Shown: positions 31,504-40,648 of the stretch, in pieces
How the letters are laid out: the number at the start of each line of letters is the position of its first letter
Position numbering within the stretch: position 1 is the stretch's first letter
Assembly: GCA_947465645.1 (NCBI GenBank)
Contig: CANIBQ010000015.1
Span: 1 to 64,000 of the forward strand
Reading direction: 5' to 3'
DNA: 64,000 bases
DNA from: Acidobacteriota bacterium
GTDB lineage: Bacteria > Acidobacteriota > Vicinamibacteria > Vicinamibacterales > UBA2999
Translations under genes and position numbers: made by a program
The notes under the pieces: model-generated
What the model was told of the DNA's origin: nothing
Database searches by the model: none
Seen by the model: the letters and a program-made list of their open reading frames with translations, nothing else

Positions 31504-33384
31504 ATGATTGCCCGCGCACGCGCCGCCGTCCTTCTCGTGTTCCTGGTGCCGCTGGCCCTGCTGTCGCAGGCGCCGCCGCCGGTCAGCTACCGCCTCTCGT
31601 TTCCCGAGCCGGAGCACCGATGGATGCAGGTCGAGGCCACGTTCCCGGGTCTCCCCGACGGTCCGCTCGAACTTCGGATGAGCCGCTCGTCGCCGGGACG
31701 GTACTCGCTTCACGAGTTCGCGAAGAATCTCTACGACCTGCGCGCCACCAACGCCGCCGGAACGCCGCTGACCGTCGTGCGTCCGAATCCCAGCCAGTGG
31801 AACGTGACCGGCCACGGCGGGACGGTGCGCGTCACCTACCGCATCTTCGGCGACCGCACCGACGGGACGTACCTCGGCATCGACAGCACGCACGCGCACA
31901 TCAACATGCCGGCGGCCATGATCTGGGCCCGCGGACTCGAGCTGCGGCCGATCGCCATCCGTTTCGAGGTGCCTTCCGGGTCGGCGTGGCGTGTCGGCAC
32001 GCAGCTCTTCCCAGGGCTCGACGCCAACACCTACACCGCACCCAACCTGCAATACATGATGGACAGTCCTACCGAGGTCAGCGCCTTCAGCCTCAGGACG
32101 TTCACCGTGCCAGGCGTCGCAGCCTCGCCCACCTTCAGGGTGGCGCTCCACCACACGGGCACCGACCAGGAGCTGGACGAGTTCATGCGCGGCGTCGAGC
32201 GCATCGTCGGAGCGGCGCGCGACATCTTCGGCGAGTATCCGGCGTACGAAGGCAACACCTATACGTTCATCGCGGACTACCTGCCGTGGGCGAGCGGCGA
32301 CGCGATGGAGCATCGCAACAGCACCTTCCTCACCAGCTCGAGCTCGCTCCGCAGCAACCGCTACGGCCTGCTCGGCACCGTCGCGCACGAGTTCTTTCAC
32401 TCGTGGAACGTCGAGCGCATTCGTCCCCGATCGCTCGAGCCGTTCGATTTCACTGAAGCGAACATGTCGGGCGAGCTGTGGCTTGCCGAAGGCTTCACGC
32501 AGTTCTACGGCGAGCTGATCATGGCGCGGTCCGGTCTTGCGACCCCCGACGAGTTTGCCCGGATGATGGGCGAGGCGGTGGATGTCGTCACCGTCAGTCC
32601 CGGCCGCCGCCTTCGCAGCGCCGAAGAGATGAGCCAGATGGCGCCGTTCTGGGACGCGGCGACCGCTGTCGACCGTACCAATTTCAACAACACCTTCATT
32701 TCGTACTACACGTTCGGCGAGGCGCTCGCCCTTGGCCTCGACCTGACGCTTCGGGATCGCAGCAACGGCACGATCACGCTGGATCACTACATGCGAGCGC
32801 TGTGGCAGACGTTCGGCAAGCCGGGCGGCAGACTCCCTGGATATGTCGACAACCCGTACACGATGGCCGACCTCGAGAGCACGCTGGCGGCCGTCTCGGG
32901 CGATGCGCCATTTGCCCGCGACTTCTTCGCGCGCTACATCCGCGGACGCGAGGTCATGGACTACGAGCGGCTGCTTGATCGCGCCGGCTTCACGTTGCGG
33001 CGCCGCTCCCCCGGTCAGGGTTTTGCGGGCGATCTCCAGTTGCAGGACGTGCAGGGACGGCCGCGCGTCGTGGCGCCGGTGGCCTTCGGCTCGCCTTTTT
33101 ACGACGCGGGACTGGAACGCGACGACGTGATCGTATCGATCGGAGGCATTGAGACCAGCGGCCTCGCCGATGTCGACCGCGCGCTTCGCTCCCGCAGGCC
33201 CGGTGAAGCCCTGCCGATCGTGTTCGAACGGCGCGGCCAGCCAATCGCCGGCACGCTCCGATTGATTGAGGATCCTCACCTCGAGGCGGTGCTGCACGAG
33301 CAAGCCGGCAAGCCCATGACCGACGCTCAGAAACGTTTCAGGGACAGCTGGTTGAGCACGGCTGAGCAGCGGAACAGATTTTGA
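31504..33384 (+). CDS. Secreted M61 family metallopeptidase 1 with PDZ domain
   Basis: The 626-residue protein has a signal peptide (RARAAVLLVFLVPLALLSQA), an N-terminal beta domain, and a gluzincin catalytic domain with zinc motif HEFFH at 295-299 followed by WNVERIRP and the Glu ligand in ELWLAEGFTQFYGE. A PDZ domain occupies about 500-590 (GSPFYDAGLERDDVIVSIGG). M61 enzymes (glycyl aminopeptidase type) release N-terminal Gly/Ala in the periplasm. A paralogue is encoded at 38809-40632. The stop overlaps the next gene's TTG start. Confidence 0.9.
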   Translation: MIARARAAVLLVFLVPLALLSQAPPPVSYRLSFPEPEHRWMQVEATFPGLPDGPLELRMSRSSPGRYSLHEFAKNLYDLRATNAAGTPLTVVRPNPSQWNVTGHGGTVRVTYRIFGDRTDGTYLGIDSTHAHINMPAAMIWARGLELRPIAIRFEVPSGSAWRVGTQLFPGLDANTYTAPNLQYMMDSPTEVSAFSLRTFTVPGVAASPTFRVALHHTGTDQELDEFMRGVERIVGAARDIFGEYPAYEGNTYTFIADYLPWASGDAMEHRNSTFLTSSSSLRSNRYGLLGTVAHEFFHSWNVERIRPRSLEPFDFTEANMSGELWLAEGFTQFYGELIMARSGLATPDEFARMMGEAVDVVTVSPGRRLRSAEEMSQMAPFWDAATAVDRTNFNNTFISYYTFGEALALGLDLTLRDRSNGTITLDHYMRALWQTFGKPGGRLPGYVDNPYTMADLESTLAAVSGDAPFARDFFARYIRGREVMDYERLLDRAGFTLRRRSPGQGFAGDLQLQDVQGRPRVVAPVAFGSPFYDAGLERDDVIVSIGGIETSGLADVDRALRSRRPGEALPIVFERRGQPIAGTLRLIEDPHLEAVLHEQAGKPMTDAQKRFRDSWLSTAEQRNRF

Positions 33385-33989
33385 AGCCCAACCTCGGCAT
33401 GAAGCTCGGCCACATCATGACGGCGTTGGACGCGGTGAGCTCGCTGCGCGAGGCGGCCAGGCGCTACAAGGCGGCAACGAACCGGCCGCCGTACGAGGCG
33501 AATCATCCCCAGGCGACGGGCGGGCAGGCGCTCGGCGGCCAGGTGGAAGCGCGGCTCACCAACGTCGTCGTCGCTGCGCTGAAGGAAGCGTTCGATCGCG
33601 ACCATGCGCGCACGGAACTCGAACGCTCGCACCTCGAGGAAGAGCGGCGGCGCGCGGAGCGGCTCTTGAGCGTTGAGCTCAGGCGGCAATCCGTCGATCG
33701 GGAGCTCAGCCGCCTCCGGCTGCTGGGCGGCACTGCGCTGCTGGGCTGGATAGCGTCGATGACGATGTTTGCCGTGCGGGCCGGAACGCCGTCGGTGTCG
33801 GCGCGCGTATTGGTTGCGACGGGCTGGCTACTGCTACTCGGCGCACTGGCAGCGGCGTTCAGCGCCCAGCCGCGGGTCACGCGTGCGATGACCGATGACC
33901 GGCCGTCAGACGCTGGGGCCGTGGGTGCGGCCGCCCTCTGGATGCTCGTTGCCGGCCTTGCGTTCACCGCGATCAGCCTGATGTTCTGA
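33381..33989 (+). CDS. Hypothetical membrane protein
   Basis: The TTG at 33381 overlaps the M61 stop; an ATG at 33399 (MKLGHIMTALD) is the safer start. The protein has a long charged alpha-helical segment (RTELERSHLEEERRRAERLL) followed by three membrane helices (GGTALLGWIASMTMFAV, VLVATGWLLLLGALAAAF, AALWMLVAGLAFTAISLMF). The helical part may form a coiled coil. The function is unknown. Its end overlaps the convergent FAD oxidase by 84 bp. Confidence 0.6.
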   Translation: MKPNLGMKLGHIMTALDAVSSLREAARRYKAATNRPPYEANHPQATGGQALGGQVEARLTNVVVAALKEAFDRDHARTELERSHLEEERRRAERLLSVELRRQSVDRELSRLRLLGGTALLGWIASMTMFAVRAGTPSVSARVLVATGWLLLLGALAAAFSAQPRVTRAMTDDRPSDAGAVGAAALWMLVAGLAFTAISLMF

Positions 33990-35531
33990 GAAGAGCACCC
34001 CGGGCGACAGCTTCCATTCCGGATCCAGCGCGCGCTTGACCGCGCGCATTTCTTCGATTCCCACCTCGCCGTACAGTCCGCGGAGCAGCCGTTGCTTCAG
34101 GGCGCTTCGTCCGACGCCATGCTCCGCCAGCGGCGCGCCCCCCATGGCGACGACGCCGCGCGACATCTCCGTAATCGCGTCACGGCCGCGCTCGAGGTCG
34201 TCGAGCGTCCGTGGCACGACGTTGGGGTGCAGGTTTCCGTCCGACATGTGCCCCCAGATGGCGTACTCGAGACCGAACTGCTCGAACACGCGGCGGTAGA
34301 GCGCAATCGAATCGGCCAGCCGATCGAACGGGACGATCGGGTCTCCCGCCATCTTGTGGATCCCCGGGTCAACGCGTGTCTTGGCGATCGCGATCTGCGC
34401 GTTGAGGCTCGCCGGCACCGCCTCGCGCAGGGCGTACAGCCGCGCGGCGCCGCGATCGTCTCCGGCCAGCGCCAGCACCGGATCGGCCTCCACGTCACAT
34501 GAGTCCAGCACGGCGGTCAACCGCGCGAGGGCGGCCTCGTCGTCCTTCGGCACCTCGAACTGGATGAGGAGGAGCACGGCGGACGGACGCGGCCGTGGAA
34601 CGCCGGCCTGCGCGAATGCCTCGTCCGGGAGCACGCGCACGGCGGTGTGGTCGATGTATTCCACGGCGGAGACATCAAGCGGGCCTTCGCCGCGCCAGCT
34701 TCCGGCGGCCTCGGCACGGAGCGCCGCCGTGAGCGCCACGGCCTGATCGCTCGACGCACACGTCACCAGCGCCGCGCACCGCCGTGGCAGCGGAATTACC
34801 CGCAGCGTTGCCTCGGTGATGACGCCGAGCGTGCCTTCCGAGCCGACGAAGAGATCGACGAGATCCATTCCCTCGCGGGCGAAATAGCCGGCCGACAGCT
34901 TCGGGACGTCAGGCATCTCATAGGTGGGCACCGGTATGCGGACGGTTTCGCCCGAGACGCGTTCGAGCTCGAACCAGCCATCGGGCGAGGCGACGACGGC
35001 TCCCCGGCGCAGGTCGAGCAGCGACCCATCGGCCAGCACCACGCGGAGCGCGTCGACCCACCGGCGCGCGCTGCCGTACTTGAACGTCGCGGCGCCGGCG
35101 GCGTTGGTCGAGATGGTGCCGCCGACGAAGGCGCCGTCGAATGTCGGCACGGGCGGGTAGTACAACCCGCGTGCGGCAAGGGTGCGCTGCAGCTCGGCGA
35201 GCGGCACACCGGCGCCGACTCGGATCAGGCCGTCCGCGGGCCGATCGACTCGAGCCAGCGCCCGTGTGCTGATCACGACGTCGCCTCGAGGCGTGGCGCC
35301 GCCGGTCAGCGACGACTGCGCGCCGATCGGCAGCACGCGCGCGGCGGGCGCCACCAGCGCCGCGACTTCGCGTTCATCTTTCGGGAACGCAACGCCCGCG
35401 GCAAATCCGCCAGGCACGTGAGCGGCGTCGCTGAGGAAGGATCGAACGATCTCCGCGCGGCGTTCAACCGGCGGGGCGGGGACGGGCGGAATCGTGCGGG
35501 CGTGGATGCGGTGTGGCGTAAGAGGTGCCAT
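33906..35531 (-). CDS. FAD-binding oxidoreductase, GlcD/D-lactate dehydrogenase-like
   Basis: The 541-residue protein has a PCMH-type FAD-binding domain (VLPIGAQSSLTGGATPRGDVVIST, GGTISTNAAGAATFKYG) and a C-terminal FAD-oxidase domain with HMSDGNLHPNV and EHGVGRSALKQRLL. It probably oxidises D-lactate, glycolate or a related 2-hydroxy acid and passes electrons to quinone. Unusually it lies 6 bp after the oxidase subunit II gene on the same strand, so its electrons may be linked to that branch. The last 25 residues beyond LSPGVLFSEH look non-homologous. Confidence 0.85.
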   Translation of the reverse strand: MAPLTPHRIHARTIPPVPAPPVERRAEIVRSFLSDAAHVPGGFAAGVAFPKDEREVAALVAPAARVLPIGAQSSLTGGATPRGDVVISTRALARVDRPADGLIRVGAGVPLAELQRTLAARGLYYPPVPTFDGAFVGGTISTNAAGAATFKYGSARRWVDALRVVLADGSLLDLRRGAVVASPDGWFELERVSGETVRIPVPTYEMPDVPKLSAGYFAREGMDLVDLFVGSEGTLGVITEATLRVIPLPRRCAALVTCASSDQAVALTAALRAEAAGSWRGEGPLDVSAVEYIDHTAVRVLPDEAFAQAGVPRPRPSAVLLLIQFEVPKDDEAALARLTAVLDSCDVEADPVLALAGDDRGAARLYALREAVPASLNAQIAIAKTRVDPGIHKMAGDPIVPFDRLADSIALYRRVFEQFGLEYAIWGHMSDGNLHPNVVPRTLDDLERGRDAITEMSRGVVAMGGAPLAEHGVGRSALKQRLLRGLYGEVGIEEMRAVKRALDPEWKLSPGVLFSEHQADRGERKAGNEHPEGGRTHGPSV

Positions 35532-35537
35532 CCAGTC

Positions 35538-36284
35538 CTACTGGATGGCCAGCGCGGCCGTCTCTTGTGCCATCCACTCGTCGAAATCGGATGGCGATTG
35601 AATGGAATAGAACCCGCGCATGCGGTAGTGGCCGAGTCCGCACAACTGCGAACAGACGATCTCCCACTCGCCCAGCCGCTCCGGCGTGAACCACACAGGC
35701 TGGACCAGCCCCGGAATCGCATCCTGCTTGATCCGCATCTGCGGCAGGGCGAAGCTGTGCACCACATCCTTGCTCGAGAGATACACGATCGCCGGGCGCC
35801 CGATCGGCAGGTGAAGCTCGTTGACGGTCGTGAGGTCGTCTCGTGAGGCTGGGTCGTCGCGGTCGAGACCGAGCGGATTGTCAGACGAGACCAGTGCCAG
35901 CGCGGTGCGGCCGAACACGCCATCGGGTCCGGGATAGTGCACATTCCAGGCGAACTGCTCGGCGACGACGCGCACGACGAGGCTTTGCCGCGCGGGAGGG
36001 ATGGCATCGACGCGGGCGCTCCAGGTTGGAATCGCGAAGAAGACCAGGAGCGTCACTTCGGCCGCCAGCACGCCGCCTTCAACCCACGCCGACCAGTTGC
36101 CTCGAAGCCCCTGATGGCGCGCCACCGGATGCGCGGCCCGCCGGAACCGGACGAGCACGTACACGAAGAACGTGCTCCATCCGACGAACAGCACCAGCAT
36201 CAGCCAGTGCACGAGCACGATGATGCGATCGACGTCCCCCGCATGCGCGGACGCAGCCGGCGGCAAGCCGAGCCACTCGTACAT
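35538..36284 (-). CDS. coxB: Cytochrome c oxidase subunit II
   Basis: The 248-residue subunit has two N-terminal membrane helices (VHWLMLVLFVGWSTFFVYVL and VLAAEVTLLVFFAIPTW) and a cupredoxin domain with the CuA site: VVHSFALPQMRIKQD gives the first His, and CSQLCGLGHYRM gives the two Cys, His and Met. There is no fused cytochrome c (no CxxCH). The gene follows the small 57-residue gene with no gap and precedes the FAD oxidase by 6 bp. Confidence 0.93.
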   Translation of the reverse strand: MYEWLGLPPAASAHAGDVDRIIVLVHWLMLVLFVGWSTFFVYVLVRFRRAAHPVARHQGLRGNWSAWVEGGVLAAEVTLLVFFAIPTWSARVDAIPPARQSLVVRVVAEQFAWNVHYPGPDGVFGRTALALVSSDNPLGLDRDDPASRDDLTTVNELHLPIGRPAIVYLSSKDVVHSFALPQMRIKQDAIPGLVQPVWFTPERLGEWEIVCSQLCGLGHYRMRGFYSIQSPSDFDEWMAQETAALAIQ

Positions 36285-36458
36285 CTAGGCTTGTTCCTCG
36301 ACCAGTGAGGAGTTTCGTGCACGTCGTACCAGCGAGGCAATGAATCCGACGAAGCCGGCCAGGACGAGAGCGGTGACGCCAAGGAGCACGAAGATGCCGA
36401 GGTTCAGGCTCGTTCGCGCGGCTTCGTCAGTGGGGAGGTAGCAGACGGGACATGCCAT
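36285..36458 (-). CDS. 57-residue single-helix protein in the oxidase operon
   Basis: This short reverse-strand gene fits exactly between subunit III (7-bp gap) and subunit II (no gap). It encodes MACPVCYLPTDEAARTSLNL, then one transmembrane helix (IFVLLGVTALVLAGFVGFIA) and a basic tail (SLVRRARNSSLVEEQA). The CPVC pair near the N-terminus could bind copper or form a disulphide. The position suggests a small subunit IV-like component or an assembly helper of this oxidase; this is inferred from context only. Confidence 0.7.
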   Translation of the reverse strand: MACPVCYLPTDEAARTSLNLGIFVLLGVTALVLAGFVGFIASLVRRARNSSLVEEQA

Positions 36459-36465
36459 ATCGGGC

Positions 36466-37071
36466 CTACAACAAGTACAGCACGACGAACAACGCGATCC
36501 AGACGACGTCTACGAAATTCCAGTACAGCCGCGCGATGGCGATGCGGCCTGTGTACCGTTCCGGCTGCGCGCGCCACATCCGCATGCCTGGCCCCCACAG
36601 ATAGGCGTTGACGAGGATCCCGGCCGCGAGATGGGCGGCGTGCATACCGGTCATCGTGAAGTACAGGCCGAGAAAGTTATTCGTCGATGGCAGCAACCCC
36701 TGTGCGAGCTTGTCGTTCCACTCGAACGCCTTGATTCCGAGGAAGACGACACCCAGCAGGATAGTGATGCCCATGAACATCCGGTACTTTCGCGCACCGT
36801 AAAAGTCCGCGCCGCCTGTGCGGAGGGCCGAGAGCGCGCGCCCGAGCGTCACCGAAGACAGCACCAGCAGTGCCGTGTTGATCCCACCGATCGGCACGCT
36901 CAGCACCGAAGACTGATCGGGCCACTGGTCAGCGCCGCCGCGAATCAAGGCGTAGGCAGAGAACAGCGATCCAAACAGCATGATCTCCGACGACAGGAAC
37001 AGCCAGATGCCCAGCGTGGAATTACTGACGCCAGTGTCAGGCCGGACGGTCGTCGCGTAGGGGATCTCCAC
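36466..37071 (-). CDS. coxC: Cytochrome c oxidase subunit III
   Basis: The GTG at 37071 is used, 2 bp after the subunit I stop; the very long frame up to 38625 is antisense noise fused to this gene. The 201-residue protein has five to seven helices with GIWLFLSSEIMLFGSLFSAY (conserved Glu), FYFTMTGMHAAHLAAG-like YFTMTGMHAAHLAAGILVNA and LYWNFVDVVWIALFVVLYLL at the end, all typical of heme-copper oxidase subunit III. The length is that of the short five-helix form. Confidence 0.93.
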   Translation of the reverse strand: MEIPYATTVRPDTGVSNSTLGIWLFLSSEIMLFGSLFSAYALIRGGADQWPDQSSVLSVPIGGINTALLVLSSVTLGRALSALRTGGADFYGARKYRMFMGITILLGVVFLGIKAFEWNDKLAQGLLPSTNNFLGLYFTMTGMHAAHLAAGILVNAYLWGPGMRMWRAQPERYTGRIAIARLYWNFVDVVWIALFVVLYLL

Positions 37072-37073
37072 GG

Positions 37074-38780
37074 TCAGGAGCCCGCCTGTTCGTTCTGGGG
37101 CGTGAAGTCGGCCGCGTCGCCGGGCACGCTGTACTCGTACGCGCCGCGATACACCCGCGGGGCGGTCGCGAAGTTGCCGTGCGCGAGCGGCGGCGATGCG
37201 GTGGCCGTCCATTCCAGCGTCGTCGCATTCCACGGGTTGGCTGAGGCCCGCCGGCCGAACTTCAGGCTGCCGAACAGGTTGATGATGAAGAAAATCTGAA
37301 AGACCCCGAGCGCCCACGCCGCGTGCGACATCGGGATGTTCAGGCGGGACAGCTCCAGCGCATACGCGTACTGCTGGCCGCCATCCCACAGCCGGCGGTT
37401 CACGCCGCCGAGCCCCTGGATGAACATCGGCATGAAGATCAGGTTCATGCACAGCAGCGACCCGGCGAAGTGGATCCCGCCCAGCGTTCCGTTCATCATG
37501 CGGCCGGTGACTTTCGGGTACCAGTAATAGATCCCCGCGAAGAGCGCGAAGATCGTCCCGGGTGCGACCAGGTAATGGAAGTGCCCGATCACATACATGG
37601 TGTCGTGCAGCGCGATGTTGCTCGGCGCAAGGCCGAGCGGGAGCCCCGTCAGTCCGCCGATGCCGAACATCGGCAGGAATGCGAGGGCGAAGAGCATCGG
37701 CGTCGTGAAGCGGATCGACCCGCCATGGAGCGACAGGATCAATGCGCTCAGCACCACGACCGACGGGATCGAAATGATCAGCGTCGTTGCCTGGAAGAAC
37801 GCGCTGACGGCCGTCCCCATGCCGGTGAGAAACATGTGGTGCGCCCAGACGGCGAACGACAGGAACCCGAGCACGAAGATCGAATACACCATCAACCGGT
37901 AGCCCCAGAGCGACTTCCTGGTGTTGTTGGCGATGACTTCGGCGACGATGCCCATCGCCGGCAGGACGAGGACGTACACCTCTGGATGCGCGAGAAACCA
38001 GAAGAGGTGCTGCCACAACAGCGCGCTCCCGCCGCCGGCGACGTCGAGCGCCTGCCCGCTCACGATGAGTCCGCTCGGAAGGAAGAAGCTGGTGCCGGCG
38101 ACGCGGTCCATCGCCTGCAGCAGCGCGGCCGCCTGCAGCGCGGGAAAGGCGAGCAACAGCAGAAACGCCGTCACGAGCTGAGACCAGACGAAGAACGGCA
38201 GGCGGAACCACGTGAGACCCGGCGCGCGCAGTTGCACGATCGTCGTGATCATGTTCACGGATCCCAGCAGCGACGAGATGCTGATGAGGAAGATGCCGGC
38301 GAGCCACCACGTCTGGCCAGAGGTGGCGATGTCGGCCAGCGGCGGATACGACGTCCAGCCGGAGTTGGCCGCGCCGCCGGGAACGAAGAAGCTCGCCAGC
38401 ATGATCGCGCCGCCCGCGAAGTAGGCCCAGTAGCTCGCCATGTTCAGGCGGGGAAACGCCATGTCCGGCGCGCCGAGCTGGAGCGGCGTCACATAGTTGC
38501 CAAACGCGCCGACCGCGAGCGGCACGACGCCGAGGAACACCATGATCGTGCCGTGCATTCCCGCGAGCTGGTTGTAGAACTCCGGCAGGATCACGCCGCC
38601 CGGCGCGTTGGCTTCTCCGAGCCACGGACCGATCAGCGGAACGGGCTCGCCGGGATAGGCAAGCTGCCAGCGGATGAGGAGGATGAGCACGAAGCCAAGG
38701 AGCAGGAAGACGAGGCTGGTCAGCGCGTACTGAAGGCCGATGACCTTGTGATCAGTGGAGAAGAGATACTTGCGGAACAA
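37074..38780 (-). CDS. ctaD: Cytochrome c oxidase subunit I
   Basis: The 568-residue protein has about 12 helices and all haem and CuB ligands: His75 (AGMHGT), HPEVY at 265-269 with the cross-linked Tyr, the His pair 314-315 and LHDTMYVIGHFHY (His400, His402). The D-channel entrance APDMAFPRLN is present. In the K-channel helix the usual PTGIK is replaced by PSVVV (339-343), so the key Lys is missing. It heads the operon I-III-small-II, which differs from the common II-I-III order. Confidence 0.95.
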   Translation of the reverse strand: MFRKYLFSTDHKVIGLQYALTSLVFLLLGFVLILLIRWQLAYPGEPVPLIGPWLGEANAPGGVILPEFYNQLAGMHGTIMVFLGVVPLAVGAFGNYVTPLQLGAPDMAFPRLNMASYWAYFAGGAIMLASFFVPGGAANSGWTSYPPLADIATSGQTWWLAGIFLISISSLLGSVNMITTIVQLRAPGLTWFRLPFFVWSQLVTAFLLLLAFPALQAAALLQAMDRVAGTSFFLPSGLIVSGQALDVAGGGSALLWQHLFWFLAHPEVYVLVLPAMGIVAEVIANNTRKSLWGYRLMVYSIFVLGFLSFAVWAHHMFLTGMGTAVSAFFQATTLIISIPSVVVLSALILSLHGGSIRFTTPMLFALAFLPMFGIGGLTGLPLGLAPSNIALHDTMYVIGHFHYLVAPGTIFALFAGIYYWYPKVTGRMMNGTLGGIHFAGSLLCMNLIFMPMFIQGLGGVNRRLWDGGQQYAYALELSRLNIPMSHAAWALGVFQIFFIINLFGSLKFGRRASANPWNATTLEWTATASPPLAHGNFATAPRVYRGAYEYSVPGDAADFTPQNEQAGS

Positions 38781-38801
38781 CTGTTTTCGATTCTATAGAA
38801 T
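38770..38801 (+). promoter_or_regulatory. Promoter between ctaD and the second M61 gene
   Basis: TTGCGG (38770-38775) and TATAGA (38794-38799) are 18 bp apart, and the second box is part of a perfect palindrome ATTCTATAGAAT (38790-38801). The M61 ATG at 38809 lies about 3 bp after the predicted start site, so the mRNA would be nearly leaderless. The -35 box overlaps the first codons of the divergent ctaD. Confidence 0.5.
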
Positions 38802-38808
38802 GCCCAAT

Positions 38809-40632
38809 ATGGCCGCAAGAATCCTCGTTTTGCTGCTCACGCTCGCATCCGTGCCGAGCGCCGTTCCGGCGCTGGCGCAGATGACGGCCGCGGCCGCGCA
38901 GCCGATCCGCTACACCGTCAGCTTTCCCGCGCCGCAGACGCACTACGTGGAAGTGTCGGCGGTGGTGCCCACCGATGGTCGTCCGCAGATCGAGTTGATG
39001 ATGGCGGTCTGGACGCCGGGGTCGTACCTGGTGCGCGAGTACGAGCGCCACGTCGAGGCCGTGACGGCCGCAAGTCCCGACGGCCGCCCGCTCGCCGTGC
39101 GGAAGGCCGCCAAGAACCACTGGCAGATCGCGACGGGTGGAGCCGCGACCGTCACGGTGAAGTACCGTGTCTACGCCCGCGAGATGAGCGTGCGCACCAA
39201 CTGGGTCGAGGCGGGGTTCGCGATGCTCAATGGCGCGCCGACGTTCATGACCCTCAGCGAGCTCACCCCGCGCGCGCACGAGGTGACCATCATTCCCGCC
39301 GCAGGCTGGAAGCTGTCGCTCACCGGCCTGCCGTCCATGCCGGGCGGCGATCATCGCTATCGCGCGCCCGATTTCGACACGCTGGTCGACTCGCCCATCG
39401 TCGTCGGCAATCCATCGGTGTACGAGTTCGAGGTCGACGGCAAGAAGCACTATCTCGTCAACGAGGGCGAGGGCGGTGTCTTCGATGCGCCGCGCGCCGC
39501 GAAGGACCTCGAGACGCTCGTCCGCGAGCATCGCCGCATGTGGGGGTCGCTGCCGTACGACAAGTACTACTTCTTCAACATGATGACGCTGACGGTCGAG
39601 GGAGGCGGCGGCCTCGAGCACAAGAATTCGCAGTTGCTCACCACCAACCGGTGGCTCACGCGCACCCGGCGAGCCTATCTCGGATGGCTCGGGTTGGTGA
39701 GCCACGAGCTGTTCCACGCCTGGAACGTCAAGCGCCTGCGGCCGATCGAACTCGGTCCGTTCAACTATGAGGACGAGGTCCTGACGAAGAGCCTGTGGAT
39801 CTCGGAGGGCGTCACCGATTACTACGGTGAGCTCCTGGTGCACCGCGCCGGGCTCGCGACGGAAACCGACTATCTCGACACCCTGTCGGATCACATCGCC
39901 GAGCTGCAGACGACGCCCGGCCGCATGGTGCAGTCGGTGGAAATGGCGTCCTACGACGCGTGGATCAAGTACTACCGTCCCGACGAGAACTCGGTCAACG
40001 TGTCGGTGAGCTACTACACGAAGGGCGCCGTCGTCGGGTTTCTGCTCGACGCGAAGATCCGCAAGGCGACACACGGCGCCAGGTCGCTCGACGACGTGAT
40101 GCGCGCGGCGTACCAGAAATTCTCCGGCGCTCGCGGGTTCACTCCCGAGGACTTCCGCGCGGTCGCGGAACAGACGGCCGGCACCAGCCTGCGCGAGTTC
40201 TGGGGAGACGCGATCGAAGGGACGTCGGAGCTCGAGTACGCCGAGGCGCTCGACCTGTTGGGTCTTCGGTTCAAGCCCGCGACGCCGGGCGCCCGCGTCT
40301 GGACGGGGCTGTCCACGCGCAACGACGGCGGCCGCCTCGTGGTGACGCAGATTCGCCGCGACAGCCCGGCCGTGGCGTCGGGCGTCAACGTGGACGACGA
40401 GATCCTGGCGATCGACGAGTTCCGCGTGCGCGCGGATCGGTGGGACAACCGGCTCGAACAGTACAAGGCCGGCGACACGGTGACGCTGCTCGTGGCGCGG
40501 CGGGAACAGTTGATGCGCCTGCCGATGACGTTTGCGGCCGATCCGCCGCCGCAGTGGCGCCTCGAGGCGCATCCGTCCGCGACCGACACGCAGAAGCAGC
40601 AGCGCTCGCGCTGGCTGCAGCCCACGATCTGA
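38809..40632 (+). CDS. Secreted M61 family metallopeptidase 2 with PDZ domain
   Basis: The ATG at 38809 starts a signal peptide (ILVLLLTLASVPSAVPALAQ); the frame is also open from 38755 and has an ATG at 38800. The protein (607 residues) carries HELFHAWNVKRLRP at about residue 299 and the Glu ligand in LWISEGVTDYYGE, so it is active-site complete. A PDZ domain (VTQIRRDSPAVASGVNVDDE) lies near the C-terminus. It is paralogous to the M61 protein at 31504. It ends 16 bp upstream of the ArgH-like gene, so it may provide amino acids to that pathway. Confidence 0.9.
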   Translation: MAARILVLLLTLASVPSAVPALAQMTAAAAQPIRYTVSFPAPQTHYVEVSAVVPTDGRPQIELMMAVWTPGSYLVREYERHVEAVTAASPDGRPLAVRKAAKNHWQIATGGAATVTVKYRVYAREMSVRTNWVEAGFAMLNGAPTFMTLSELTPRAHEVTIIPAAGWKLSLTGLPSMPGGDHRYRAPDFDTLVDSPIVVGNPSVYEFEVDGKKHYLVNEGEGGVFDAPRAAKDLETLVREHRRMWGSLPYDKYYFFNMMTLTVEGGGGLEHKNSQLLTTNRWLTRTRRAYLGWLGLVSHELFHAWNVKRLRPIELGPFNYEDEVLTKSLWISEGVTDYYGELLVHRAGLATETDYLDTLSDHIAELQTTPGRMVQSVEMASYDAWIKYYRPDENSVNVSVSYYTKGAVVGFLLDAKIRKATHGARSLDDVMRAAYQKFSGARGFTPEDFRAVAEQTAGTSLREFWGDAIEGTSELEYAEALDLLGLRFKPATPGARVWTGLSTRNDGGRLVVTQIRRDSPAVASGVNVDDEILAIDEFRVRADRWDNRLEQYKAGDTVTLLVARREQLMRLPMTFAADPPPQWRLEAHPSATDTQKQQRSRWLQPTI

Positions 40633-40648
40633 CGAAGGGTTAAGATCA

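Noticed and set aside
36466..38625. 719-residue reverse ORF that seems to fuse a long Arg-rich domain to oxidase subunit III
   Set aside because: The upstream 518 codons are an out-of-frame reading of the subunit I gene; subunit III starts at the GTG at 37071 right after the subunit I stop.
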